Source: Rhodobacteraceae bacterium LNNU 3342
Lineage (GTDB): Bacteria > Pseudomonadota > Alphaproteobacteria > Rhodobacterales > Rhodobacteraceae
DNA length: 64,000 bases
Direction: 5' to 3'
NCBI GenBank assembly: GCA_008711135.1
Contig: VUAW01000015.1
Coordinates: forward strand, 1 to 64,000
The stretch's first letter is position 1; each line of letters starts with the position of its first letter. Below are positions 35,281 to 43,547 of this stretch, piece after piece. Position numbers and translations under genes: made by a program. The notes beneath the pieces are model-generated. The model ran no database searches. It was not told the origin of the DNA and worked only from the letters and a program-made list of their open reading frames with translations.

Positions 35281-35285
35281 TTTCA
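35247..35285 (+). terminator. Terminator of the DUF1127-sRNA array transcript
   Basis: A 12-bp stem ACGGCGGCGCCC/GGGCGTCGCCGT (one G-U) is followed by TTTCATTT. It is the last hairpin of the array and its loop still carries CCTCCTCCC, so one element serves as both sRNA 3' end and terminator. Confidence 0.8.
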
Positions 35286-35303
35286 TTTCAAGATGTCAGA
35301 TTT

Positions 35304-37667
35304 TCAGAACGGGATGTCGTCAGCCTGCGCAGCTGCCACGACAAAGCGGGCGACCAGCTTCTTGCGCCCGGCCTTGTCAAAGGCGACGTCCAGCTTGTCG
35401 CCTTCGATCCCATCGACCGTGCCATAGCCGAATTTCTGGTGGAACACCCGGTCCCCAATGGTGAAGCTCGACACCGCATCAAGATCGATGACGACGTTCC
35501 GGCTCTCGCGCGGTTGCGAAACCGGGCGCGTTGCCGTGCGCTCCTGCAGGCGCTTCCAGCCGGGAGAGTTGTAGACATTCGCCGACGCCACCCGCTGATC
35601 CATTGTGGATGCCGTCATGCCAGCAGCACCATAGCCGCCGCCGTAAAGGCCAGGAGGGGTCAGCACCTCCACATGTTCCTCAGGCAGTTCGTCAATGAAG
35701 CGCGACGGCAGCGAGGATTGCCACTGGCCATAAACCCTGCGGTTCGCCGCGAAGGAAATCGTGCAGATCCGTTCGGCGCGGGTGATGCCGACATAAGCCA
35801 GCCGCCGCTCTTCCTCGAGCCCCTTGAGGCCGCTTTCGTCCATCGCCCGCTGGCTGGGAAATAGCCCGTCTTCCCACCCCGGCAGGAAGACCGCCGGAAA
35901 CTCCAGCCCCTTGGCGGCGTGAAGCGTCATGATGCTGACCTTTTCGGCCACGTCCTCGGTTTCGTTGTCCATGATCAGGGCGACGTGCTCAAGGAAGCCC
36001 TGAAGGTTTTCAAACTGCTCCAGCGCCTTCACGAGTTCCTTGAGGTTCTCCAGCCTTCCGGGCGCCTCGGGCGTCTTGTCGTTCTGCCACATGGCCGTGT
36101 AGCCCGAATCATCGAGGATCTGCTCGGCCAGTTCGATGTGGTTGTGGCCAGGCACAAGCGCCCGCTGATGCCAGCGATCAACCTCAGCCACCAGCCGGCG
36201 CAGTTCGGCAAGCCCCTTGCCGCCAAGCGATGCGTCAGACACCACCCGCCGCGCCCCTTCCAGAAGCGTCACGCCGGCGTCCCGCGCAGCGCGCTGGATC
36301 ACCTGCTGCGCCTTGTCGCCGAGACCACGCTTGGGCGTGTTCACGATCCTTTCGAACGCGAGATCGTCCTCGGGGCTGACGGCAAGGCGGAAATAGGCCA
36401 TAGCATCCCGAATCTCGAGCCGCTCGTAGAAGCGTGGGCCGCCAATGACGCGATACGGCAGGCCGATGGTGAGGAAGCGATCCTCGAACGCGCGCATCTG
36501 GTGGCTGGCCCGGACGAGAATCGCCATGTCGTCGGGGCTGATCGGGTCCAGCCCGCGCGTCCCGCGCTGCAGGGCCTCGATCTCTTCGCCGATCCAGCGA
36601 GCTTCTTCCTCGCCGTCCCAGTGACCGATCAGGCGGACCTTTTCGCCCTCTTGCGCGTCTGTCCAGAGCGTCTTGCCCAGCCGCCCCTTGTTGGCGGCAA
36701 TCACGCCCGAGGCCGCGCTGAGGATATGCGGGGTGGACCGGTAGTTCTGTTCCAGCCGGATCACCTGCGCGCCCGGAAAGTCCTTTTCGAACCTGAGGAT
36801 GTTTCCGACCTCGGCACCGCGCCAGCCGTAGATCGATTGGTCATCGTCGCCGACGCAGCAGATGTTGCGATGTCCCTGCGCCAGCAGCCGCAGCCACATG
36901 TACTGCGCGATGTTCGTATCCTGATATTCGTCCACAAGGATGTACCGGAACCAGCGCTGGTATTGCTCCAGCACATCGGGGTGCGCTTGGAAGATCGTGA
37001 CCACATGCAGCAGCAGGTCGCCGAAATCGACCGCATTCAGCGTCCGCAGCCGGTCCTGATAGGCGGCATAAAGTTCCGTTCCGCGGTTGTTGAAGGCCGA
37101 AGCCTCGGCCGCGGGCACCTTGGTCGGCGTCCAGGCGCGGTTCTTCCACCCGTCGATGATCCCGGCCAGCTGGCGCGCGGGCCAGCGCTTCTCATCGATG
37201 TTTTCCGCGACGATGATCTGCTTGAGCAGCCGGATCTGGTCATCCGTGTCCAGGATCGTGAAGTTCGACTTGAGCCCCGCAAGCTCTGCATGACGACGCA
37301 GCAGCTTGACGCTGATCGAATGGAACGTGCCCATCCAGGGCATCCCTTCGGCCGGCTGGCCCAAGAGCCGACCTACCCTGTCCTTCATCTCTCGCGCGGC
37401 CTTGTTGGTGAAGGTCACGGCGAGGATCTCGTTCGGGCGGGCGCGGTGGGTGTTCAGCAGATGGACGATCCGCGTCGTCAGCGCCTTGGTCTTGCCGGTA
37501 CCTGCCCCGGCAAGCATCAGCACCGGGCCATCCAGCGTCTCTACCGCGGCGCGTTGCGCCGGGTTCAGGTCGTCAAGATAGGGCGCAGGCCGCGCGGCCA
37601 TGGCGCGGGCCGACAGGCTTTGGCGGGCACCGGCCTCGAAGGCGTCGAATTCATCAAAATCGCTCAT
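35304..37667 (-). CDS. uvrD: ATP-dependent DNA helicase UvrD/PcrA
   Basis: A 787-residue SF1A helicase. It has the Q-motif NPAQRAAVE, Walker A LAGAGTGKTKAL near residue 55, motif II VDEYQDTN, motif III GDDDQSIYGWRGA, LEQNYRST, and motif V TLHAAKGLEFPAVFLPGWEDGLFP. It unwinds DNA in nucleotide-excision and mismatch repair and strips RecA. The C-terminal tail carries a conserved FTIGDRVFHQKFGYGTV segment for RNA polymerase/UvrB contact. It converges with the sRNA array terminator 19 bases away. Confidence 0.95.
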   Translation of the reverse strand: MSDFDEFDAFEAGARQSLSARAMAARPAPYLDDLNPAQRAAVETLDGPVLMLAGAGTGKTKALTTRIVHLLNTHRARPNEILAVTFTNKAAREMKDRVGRLLGQPAEGMPWMGTFHSISVKLLRRHAELAGLKSNFTILDTDDQIRLLKQIIVAENIDEKRWPARQLAGIIDGWKNRAWTPTKVPAAEASAFNNRGTELYAAYQDRLRTLNAVDFGDLLLHVVTIFQAHPDVLEQYQRWFRYILVDEYQDTNIAQYMWLRLLAQGHRNICCVGDDDQSIYGWRGAEVGNILRFEKDFPGAQVIRLEQNYRSTPHILSAASGVIAANKGRLGKTLWTDAQEGEKVRLIGHWDGEEEARWIGEEIEALQRGTRGLDPISPDDMAILVRASHQMRAFEDRFLTIGLPYRVIGGPRFYERLEIRDAMAYFRLAVSPEDDLAFERIVNTPKRGLGDKAQQVIQRAARDAGVTLLEGARRVVSDASLGGKGLAELRRLVAEVDRWHQRALVPGHNHIELAEQILDDSGYTAMWQNDKTPEAPGRLENLKELVKALEQFENLQGFLEHVALIMDNETEDVAEKVSIMTLHAAKGLEFPAVFLPGWEDGLFPSQRAMDESGLKGLEEERRLAYVGITRAERICTISFAANRRVYGQWQSSLPSRFIDELPEEHVEVLTPPGLYGGGYGAAGMTASTMDQRVASANVYNSPGWKRLQERTATRPVSQPRESRNVVIDLDAVSSFTIGDRVFHQKFGYGTVDGIEGDKLDVAFDKAGRKKLVARFVVAAAQADDIPF

Positions 37668-37892
37668 GCTGCCAATCTAGCCAATGCCGCGCAGAAGTGA
37701 AAGGTTTTGTTCCCATTCCGTTCCTGCCAAGAGGAAGAATCTTTGCGCGGCTGAAAAGATGCGCCTGATGCGTCGTTTCGGGCCGTTCCGGCGTCGGTGC
37801 AGTCGCAGCATCTGGTTTGGCAGATGCGAATTGTAGAGCAAGAGGTGGCTCGTTATGAATGCCACCAAAGCGTTATCGGAGGAACGGCGCCT

Positions 37893-40800
37893 GTGAAGAC
37901 CTTCAGCAAGATCCTTGTAGCCAACCGCGGCGAAATTGCCATCCGCGTGATGCGCGCGGCGAATGAAATGGGCAAGAAGACGGTTGCCGTCTATGCCGAG
38001 GAAGACAAGCTGGGGCTGCACCGCTTCAAGGCGGACGAGGCATATCGGATTGGCGAAGGGCTGAGCCCGGTTGGCGCTTACCTTTGCATCCCGGACATCA
38101 TCAAGGTGGCCAAGATGTCGGGGGCCGACGCCATTCACCCCGGCTATGGCCTTTTGTCCGAAAACCCTGAATTCGTCGAGGCCTGCGACACCGCCGGCAT
38201 TACCTTCATCGGTCCCCGCGCAGACACGATGCGCGCGCTGGGCGACAAGGCCAGCGCGCGCCGCGTCGCGATCGAGGCAGGCGTGCCCGTCATCCCCGCG
38301 ACCGAGGTTCTGGGCGACGACATGGATGAAATCCGCCGTATGGCGGATGAAGTCGGCTATCCGCTGATGCTCAAGGCCAGCTGGGGCGGTGGCGGGCGTG
38401 GCATGCGTCCGATCATGGGCCCCGAGGAACTTGCCGACAAGGTCCGCGAGGGCCGGCGCGAGGCAGAGGCCGCCTTTGGCAACGGCGAGGGTTATCTGGA
38501 AAAGATGATCCTCCGCGCCCGCCACGTCGAGGTGCAGATCCTTGGCGACACCCATGGCGAGATCTACCACCTGTTCGAGCGTGACTGCACCGTGCAGCGC
38601 CGCAACCAGAAGGTCGTCGAACGCGCCCCTGCCCCCTACCTGACCGATGAACAGCGGGCCGAGATCTGCGGCCTCGGGCTCAAGATCGCGCGTCAGGTGG
38701 GCTACCAGAACGCCGGGACTGTCGAGTTTCTGATGGATATGGACACCGGGGCCTTCTACTTCATCGAGGTGAACCCCCGCATCCAGGTCGAACATACCGT
38801 CACCGAGGAAGTGACCGGCATCGACATCGTCCGCGCCCAGATCCTGATCGCCGAAGGCGCGACGTTGCCTGAGGCCACCGGCGCCGCCAGCCAGGCCGAG
38901 GTCACGCTTTCTGGCCATGCGCTGCAATGCCGGGTAACGACCGAGGACCCGCAGAACAACTTCATCCCCGACTATGGCCGCATCACCGCCTATCGTTCCG
39001 CCACCGGCATGGGCATCCGCCTGGACGGCGGCACGGCGTATTCGGGCGGCGTGATCACGCGGTACTATGACTCGCTGCTGGTCAAGGTTACTGCTTGGGC
39101 ACCGACGCCGGAAATGGCGATCGCCCGGATGGACCGTGCCCTGCGCGAGTTCCGGATTCGCGGCGTGTCCACCAACATCGCGTTTGTCGAAAACCTGCTG
39201 AAGCACCCGACGTTCCTCGCGAACGAATGCACCACCAAGTTCATCGACACCACGCCCGAGTTGTTCAACTTCAAGAAGCGCCGCGACCGGGCAACGCGCA
39301 TCCTGACCTATATCGCCGACATCACAGTAAACGGGCATCCCGAAACCGCCGGTCGCCCGCTTCCGGCAGCGGATCTCAAGCAGCCCAAGCCCCCGGCCCT
39401 GCGCGCCGACCCCGCCCCCGGCACCCGTACGTTGCTGGAGGAAAAGGGCCCGCAGGCCGTGGCCGACTGGATGGCTGCGCAAAAGCAGGTGTTGATCACC
39501 GACACCACCATGCGCGACGGGCACCAGTCGCTGCTGGCGACGCGGATGCGGTCCATCGACATGATCCGCGTGGCGCCTGCCTATGCGGCAAACCTGCCGC
39601 AGCTCTTCAGCGTGGAATGCTGGGGTGGCGCCACCTTTGACGTGGCCTATCGCTTCCTGCAGGAATGCCCCTGGCAGCGGCTGCGCGACATCCGCGCGGC
39701 AATGCCGAACGTGATGACGCAGATGCTGCTGCGGGCGTCGAACGGGGTGGGCTACACGAACTACCCCGACAACGTGGTGCAGGAATTTGTCGCGCAGGCC
39801 GCCAAGACCGGGGTGGACGTGTTCCGCGTCTTCGACAGCCTCAACTGGGTGGAAAACATGCGCGTCGCCATGGACGCGGTGATCGAATCCGGCAAGATCT
39901 GCGAAGGCACGATCTGCTACACCGGCGACCTGCTTGATCCGACGCGGCCCAAATATGACCTCCAGTACTATGTCACGATGGGCAAGGCGCTGCGCGATGC
40001 GGGCGCCCATGTGCTGGGGCTCAAGGACATGGCGGGGCTGCTGAAGCCCGCAAGCGCGCGGATTCTCATCAAGGCGCTGAAGGAAGAGGTCGGGCTGCCG
40101 ATCCACTTCCACACCCATGACACCTCTGGCCTTGGCGGAGCTACGATCCTTGCCGCGGCAGAGGCAGGGGTTGATGCCGTGGACTGCGCGATGGACGCGC
40201 TGTCGGGCAACACCTCGCAGCCCACGCTGGGCTCGATCGTGGAGGCGCTGAAGGGGACGGAGCGCGATACCGGACTCGACATCTCCGCGATCCGCGAGAT
40301 TTCGAACTACTGGGAAACGGTGCGCGGCCACTACGCGGCCTTCGAATCCGGGCTGCAGGCCCCGGCGTCCGAGGTTTACCTGCATGAAATGCCCGGGGGG
40401 CAGTTCACCAACCTCAAGGCGCAGGCCCGTAGCCTGGGGCTGGAGGAACGCTGGCACGAGGTGGCGCAGGCCTATGCCGACGTGAACCAGATGTTCGGCG
40501 ACATCGTGAAGGTCACGCCGTCGTCCAAGGTGGTTGGCGACATGGCCCTGATGATGGTGGCGCAAGGCCTGACCCGTGCACAGGTCGAGGACCCGAACGT
40601 GGATGTTTCCTTCCCCGACTCGGTCATCGACATGCTGCGCGGGAACCTGGGGCAACCTCCGGGCGGCTGGCCGGAGGGCATCCTCCGCAAGGTCCTCAAG
40701 GGCGAACAGCCCATGACTGACCGCCCCGGCGCCCATCTGCCCCCTGTGGACCTTGATGAGACCCGTGCCCGCGTCCGTGCCGAGCTTGCGACCGAGGATG

Positions 40801-41357
40801 AGGATGCCAGCGACGTCAAGTTCGACGACGAGGATCTGAACGGCTACCTCATGTACCCGAAGGTGTTCATGGACTACCGCGCCCGGCACCGCACCTATGG
40901 CCCGGTCCGCGCCCTGCCCACCCGCACCTTCTTCTACGGGATGGAGCCGGGGGAGGAGATCACCGCCGAGATCGACCCGGGCAAGACGCTGGAAATCCGT
41001 CTGCAGGCCGTGGGCGACACCAATGAGGAGGGCGACGTCCGCGTCTTCTTTGACCTGAACGGCCAGCCGCGCGTGATCCGGGTGCCGAACCGGCAGGTGA
41101 AGGCTACGACCGCCGCCCGCCCCAAGGCGGCCGAGGGTAATCCCGAACATGTCGGCGCACCGATGCCGGGCTCGGTGGCATCTGTCGCCGTGACCGTCGG
41201 GCAGAAGGTCAATGCTGGCGACCTGCTGCTGACGATCGAGGCGATGAAGATGGAAACCGGCATCCATGCCGACCGTACCGGCGTGATCCGCGCCCTGCAC
41301 GTCACCCCCGGCGCGCAGATCGAAGCCAAGGATCTGCTGGTCGAACTCGAAGGCTAG
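37893..41357 (+). CDS. pyc: Pyruvate carboxylase
   Basis: A 1154-residue biotin enzyme forming oxaloacetate from pyruvate. Order: biotin carboxylase domain (ILVANRGEIAIRV at the N-terminus, KASWGGGGRGMR, EVNPRIQVEHTVTEE), carboxyltransferase domain (TTMRDGHQSLLATRMR, KDMAGLLKP, HTHDTSGLGG), the PYC/OADA conserved domain, and a C-terminal biotinyl domain with EAMKMETG. The start at GTG 37893 has GGAGG ten bases upstream and matches family length; an ATG at 37797 would add 32 unconserved residues. It provides anaplerosis. An intrinsic terminator follows. Confidence 0.95.
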   Translation: MKTFSKILVANRGEIAIRVMRAANEMGKKTVAVYAEEDKLGLHRFKADEAYRIGEGLSPVGAYLCIPDIIKVAKMSGADAIHPGYGLLSENPEFVEACDTAGITFIGPRADTMRALGDKASARRVAIEAGVPVIPATEVLGDDMDEIRRMADEVGYPLMLKASWGGGGRGMRPIMGPEELADKVREGRREAEAAFGNGEGYLEKMILRARHVEVQILGDTHGEIYHLFERDCTVQRRNQKVVERAPAPYLTDEQRAEICGLGLKIARQVGYQNAGTVEFLMDMDTGAFYFIEVNPRIQVEHTVTEEVTGIDIVRAQILIAEGATLPEATGAASQAEVTLSGHALQCRVTTEDPQNNFIPDYGRITAYRSATGMGIRLDGGTAYSGGVITRYYDSLLVKVTAWAPTPEMAIARMDRALREFRIRGVSTNIAFVENLLKHPTFLANECTTKFIDTTPELFNFKKRRDRATRILTYIADITVNGHPETAGRPLPAADLKQPKPPALRADPAPGTRTLLEEKGPQAVADWMAAQKQVLITDTTMRDGHQSLLATRMRSIDMIRVAPAYAANLPQLFSVECWGGATFDVAYRFLQECPWQRLRDIRAAMPNVMTQMLLRASNGVGYTNYPDNVVQEFVAQAAKTGVDVFRVFDSLNWVENMRVAMDAVIESGKICEGTICYTGDLLDPTRPKYDLQYYVTMGKALRDAGAHVLGLKDMAGLLKPASARILIKALKEEVGLPIHFHTHDTSGLGGATILAAAEAGVDAVDCAMDALSGNTSQPTLGSIVEALKGTERDTGLDISAIREISNYWETVRGHYAAFESGLQAPASEVYLHEMPGGQFTNLKAQARSLGLEERWHEVAQAYADVNQMFGDIVKVTPSSKVVGDMALMMVAQGLTRAQVEDPNVDVSFPDSVIDMLRGNLGQPPGGWPEGILRKVLKGEQPMTDRPGAHLPPVDLDETRARVRAELATEDEDASDVKFDDEDLNGYLMYPKVFMDYRARHRTYGPVRALPTRTFFYGMEPGEEITAEIDPGKTLEIRLQAVGDTNEEGDVRVFFDLNGQPRVIRVPNRQVKATTAARPKAAEGNPEHVGAPMPGSVASVAVTVGQKVNAGDLLLTIEAMKMETGIHADRTGVIRALHVTPGAQIEAKDLLVELEG

Positions 41358-41363
41358 GCCTCA

Positions 41364-41405
41364 GGGGCCGGGAAAGGCGAAAATTTTCCCGGCCCGCTGT
41401 TTTTC
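41364..41405 (+). terminator. Intrinsic terminator of pyc
   Basis: Stem GGGCCGGGAAA/TTTCCCGGCCC (41365-41375 with 41385-41395), then GCTGTTTTT. Confidence 0.8.
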
Positions 41406-41454
41406 CTCTTGCGGCCCCCCGGAGGAGTTTGTAAATCACCGCTCACCCAAGGAT

Positions 41455-41529
41455 GCGGGCGTAGCTCAGGGGTAGAGCATAACCTTGCCAAGGTTAGGGT
41501 CGTGAGTTCGAATCTCATCGCCCGCTCCA
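41455..41529 (+). tRNA. tRNA-Gly (GCC anticodon)
   Basis: A 75-base cloverleaf with encoded CCA. Acceptor GCGGGCG/CGCCCGC, D-arm AGCTCAGGGGTAGAGC, anticodon loop TTGCCAA (GCC), T-arm GAGTTCGAATCTC. Confidence 0.95.
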
Positions 41530-41536
41530 ATCAAAA

Positions 41537-41560
41537 GGCCGGTCTCACGACCGGCTTTTT
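41537..41560 (+). terminator. Terminator after tRNA-Gly(GCC)
   Basis: Stem GCCGGTC/GACCGGC with loop TCAC followed by TTTTT. Complementary A residues on the other side could also serve the convergent acyl-CoA synthetase gene. Confidence 0.8.
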
Positions 41561-41572
41561 GCTTTTTGGGCC

Positions 41573-43468
41573 TCAGGCGGCCCATTCCCAGGGACGTGTA
41601 TATTCGCCCAGCGTCCGGGAGATGGCTGCCTCGTCCACGTCCCCGGTTCGGCGCAGGCGCGCCACAAGCCCGCGCTTGCGGTCCTCGACCACCTCCTCCA
41701 CTTCGGCGGCGATGCCTTGGCCCGCAAGCACCGCGTTGTAGATGCGGGTGATCGCCAGCTTGCGCAGCGCAGGCTTGAAGACCTTGCCGACGGCGGTCTT
41801 GGGCAGTTCCGGCAATATCTCGATATGCTTGGGGATGGCGGCACGTTCGGTGATCCGCCCTGCAGCGTGCTCCGTCAGTTCCTCGACCGTCACCTCTGCC
41901 CCCTTGACCAGTTCGACATAGGCGCAGGGAAGCTCCCCCGCAAATCCGTCAGGCTGGCCGATCGCGCCGACGAAGGCTACGGCCGGGTGGCTCATCAATG
42001 CCTCTTCGATCATGGCGGGGTCGATGTTGTGCCCACCGCGGATGATCAGGTCCTTGGCCCGCCCGGTGATGTAAAGATACCCGTCTGCATCCAGTCGCCC
42101 CAGGTCGCCGGTGCGCAGGTAACGCCCCTCGGCGAAAAGACCGCGGTTCTTGTCCACCTCGGTATAGGTGGAGCCTTCGAAGACACCGGGATTGGCAATG
42201 CAGATCTCGCCCACCTCGTCCACGCCGCATTCCCGGCGCACCGTCCCTGCCCCGTCGGCATCCAGAATCCGGACATGGGTATAGGGGAACGGTATTCCGA
42301 CCGACCCGATCTTCTTCACCCCCTGCGGAGGGTTGACCGAGACAAGGCAGGTGGCCTCGGTCAGGCCATATCCTTCGACAATCGTCACGCCAGTCGCCTT
42401 TTCGAACCGATTGTACAGTTCCACCGGCAGGGGTGCCGAGCCGGAGAAGGCATATTTTAGAGAGGACACATCTGCGTTCACCGGCCGCTGCATCAGGGCG
42501 GAAATCGCCGTTGGAACGGTAATCACGAAGGTGACCTTCCACCGTTCGATCAGCTTCCAGAAATTGTCAAAGACACCTTCGCCGCGGTAACCGGCCGGCG
42601 TAGGGAACACAACATGCGCGCCTGACGCGATCATCGACATTAGGATCGGATAGGCGGCAAAGACGTGAAACAGCGGCAACGGGCAGATCACCGTGTCCTG
42701 TTCGGTGAACAGAAGCCGCTGCCCCAGCCAGCCGTTGTAGATCATCCCCGACGCCTTGTGCTGCGCGATCTTGGGCATCCCGGTGGTGCCGCCGGTGTGG
42801 AAATAGGCGCAGACCCTGTCGATGTCGGATTCGGTGAAGGTCAGGGCCTCGCGCGGCTGGGCGGCGCAGGCGGTGGTGAAGTCCAACACCTTCGCCTTGT
42901 GCTGCGCCGGGTTCTTTGGCCGCAGGAACGGCACCAGCCAGCTTTTCGGAGGGATCAGGTAGTGCAGAAGATCGACCTCCAGCACCGTCGTCACATTCGG
43001 GGCCAGGGCGACCGCCTCGGCCACCTTCTGCGCCAGATCGGTCTTGGGGAAGGGTCGCAGGGTCACCACGACCTTGGCGCCTGTCTCGCGCAGGATGCTG
43101 CCGATCTGTTCAGCCTCCAGCAGCGGGTTGATGGGGCTGATAATGCCCGCGGTTGCCCCGGCGATCAGGGTGACTGCGGTTTCAAGGCAGTTCGGCAGGA
43201 CAAAGGCCACGACATCGCGCTCACCAATCCCAAGGCTGCGGAACAGGTTCGCCGCCTGCGTGATCTGCGCCTGAAAGTCGGCCCAGATCAGGGTCTCTGC
43301 CTTGTCCTTGGGGCCCGACTGAAGCTGGAACGATATCGCCGGCCGCGCCCCATGTGCCTGCCGCGTCCGGTCCAGCAGCTGGTAGACGGTCGCGGGAAGG
43401 CCGCGGGCCTCCCATGGCATTTCGGCCTCGATCGCATCCCGATCGGCGCGGCTTGCATAGCGTGTCAT
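41573..43468 (-). CDS. Acyl-CoA synthetase (AMP-forming)
   Basis: A 631-residue adenylate-forming ligase activating a carboxylic acid, probably a fatty acid, to its CoA ester. Motifs: P-loop-like YFHTGGTTGMPKIAQHK, EGYGLTEATCLVSVNPP, YLRTGDLGRLDADGYLYITGRAKDLIIRGG, and the catalytic lysine in PKTAVGKVFKP. The start at 43468 has GGAGGAGG upstream. The acid chain length is not deducible from the motifs. The beta-oxidation operon at 53.3-59.6 kb is separate but metabolically consistent. Confidence 0.88.
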   Translation of the reverse strand: MTRYASRADRDAIEAEMPWEARGLPATVYQLLDRTRQAHGARPAISFQLQSGPKDKAETLIWADFQAQITQAANLFRSLGIGERDVVAFVLPNCLETAVTLIAGATAGIISPINPLLEAEQIGSILRETGAKVVVTLRPFPKTDLAQKVAEAVALAPNVTTVLEVDLLHYLIPPKSWLVPFLRPKNPAQHKAKVLDFTTACAAQPREALTFTESDIDRVCAYFHTGGTTGMPKIAQHKASGMIYNGWLGQRLLFTEQDTVICPLPLFHVFAAYPILMSMIASGAHVVFPTPAGYRGEGVFDNFWKLIERWKVTFVITVPTAISALMQRPVNADVSSLKYAFSGSAPLPVELYNRFEKATGVTIVEGYGLTEATCLVSVNPPQGVKKIGSVGIPFPYTHVRILDADGAGTVRRECGVDEVGEICIANPGVFEGSTYTEVDKNRGLFAEGRYLRTGDLGRLDADGYLYITGRAKDLIIRGGHNIDPAMIEEALMSHPAVAFVGAIGQPDGFAGELPCAYVELVKGAEVTVEELTEHAAGRITERAAIPKHIEILPELPKTAVGKVFKPALRKLAITRIYNAVLAGQGIAAEVEEVVEDRKRGLVARLRRTGDVDEAAISRTLGEYTRPWEWAA

Positions 43469-43547
43469 GTATCCTCCTCCGCAAGCGCCACCGGCGCCTC
43501 CGGGGAGGATGAATCCTTAGACCCCTTCTGGCAAGCCCGATGCTGCG

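Larger units (their letters stand above)
34685..35285 (+). repeat. Tandem array of anti-Shine-Dalgarno hairpins (period about 108 bases)
   Basis: Twelve stem-loops in a row expose CTCCTCC-type loops. The central units repeat at 108, 108, 107 and 103 bases. Stems vary while loops stay the same: GGCGACAC/GTGTCGCC, GGTCCC/GGGACC, GGCCCC/GGGGCC, GGTGACCTCC/GGAGGTCACC, TGCCCC/GGGGCA. This pattern of conserved loop with compensating stem changes means selection on structured RNA, not protein. Between units a short GGGCC/GGCCC hairpin also recurs. Confidence 0.9.

Noticed and set aside
34685-35285. CRISPR array
   Set aside because: Repeats are about 108 bases with no unique spacers and no cas genes; units are structured RNAs.
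37677-41300. A 1207-codon open frame antisense to pyc
   Set aside because: Composition (His/Arg/Gly/Asp-rich, no domain) is that of a mirror frame of a GC-rich gene; pyc on the plus strand is complete with all motifs.
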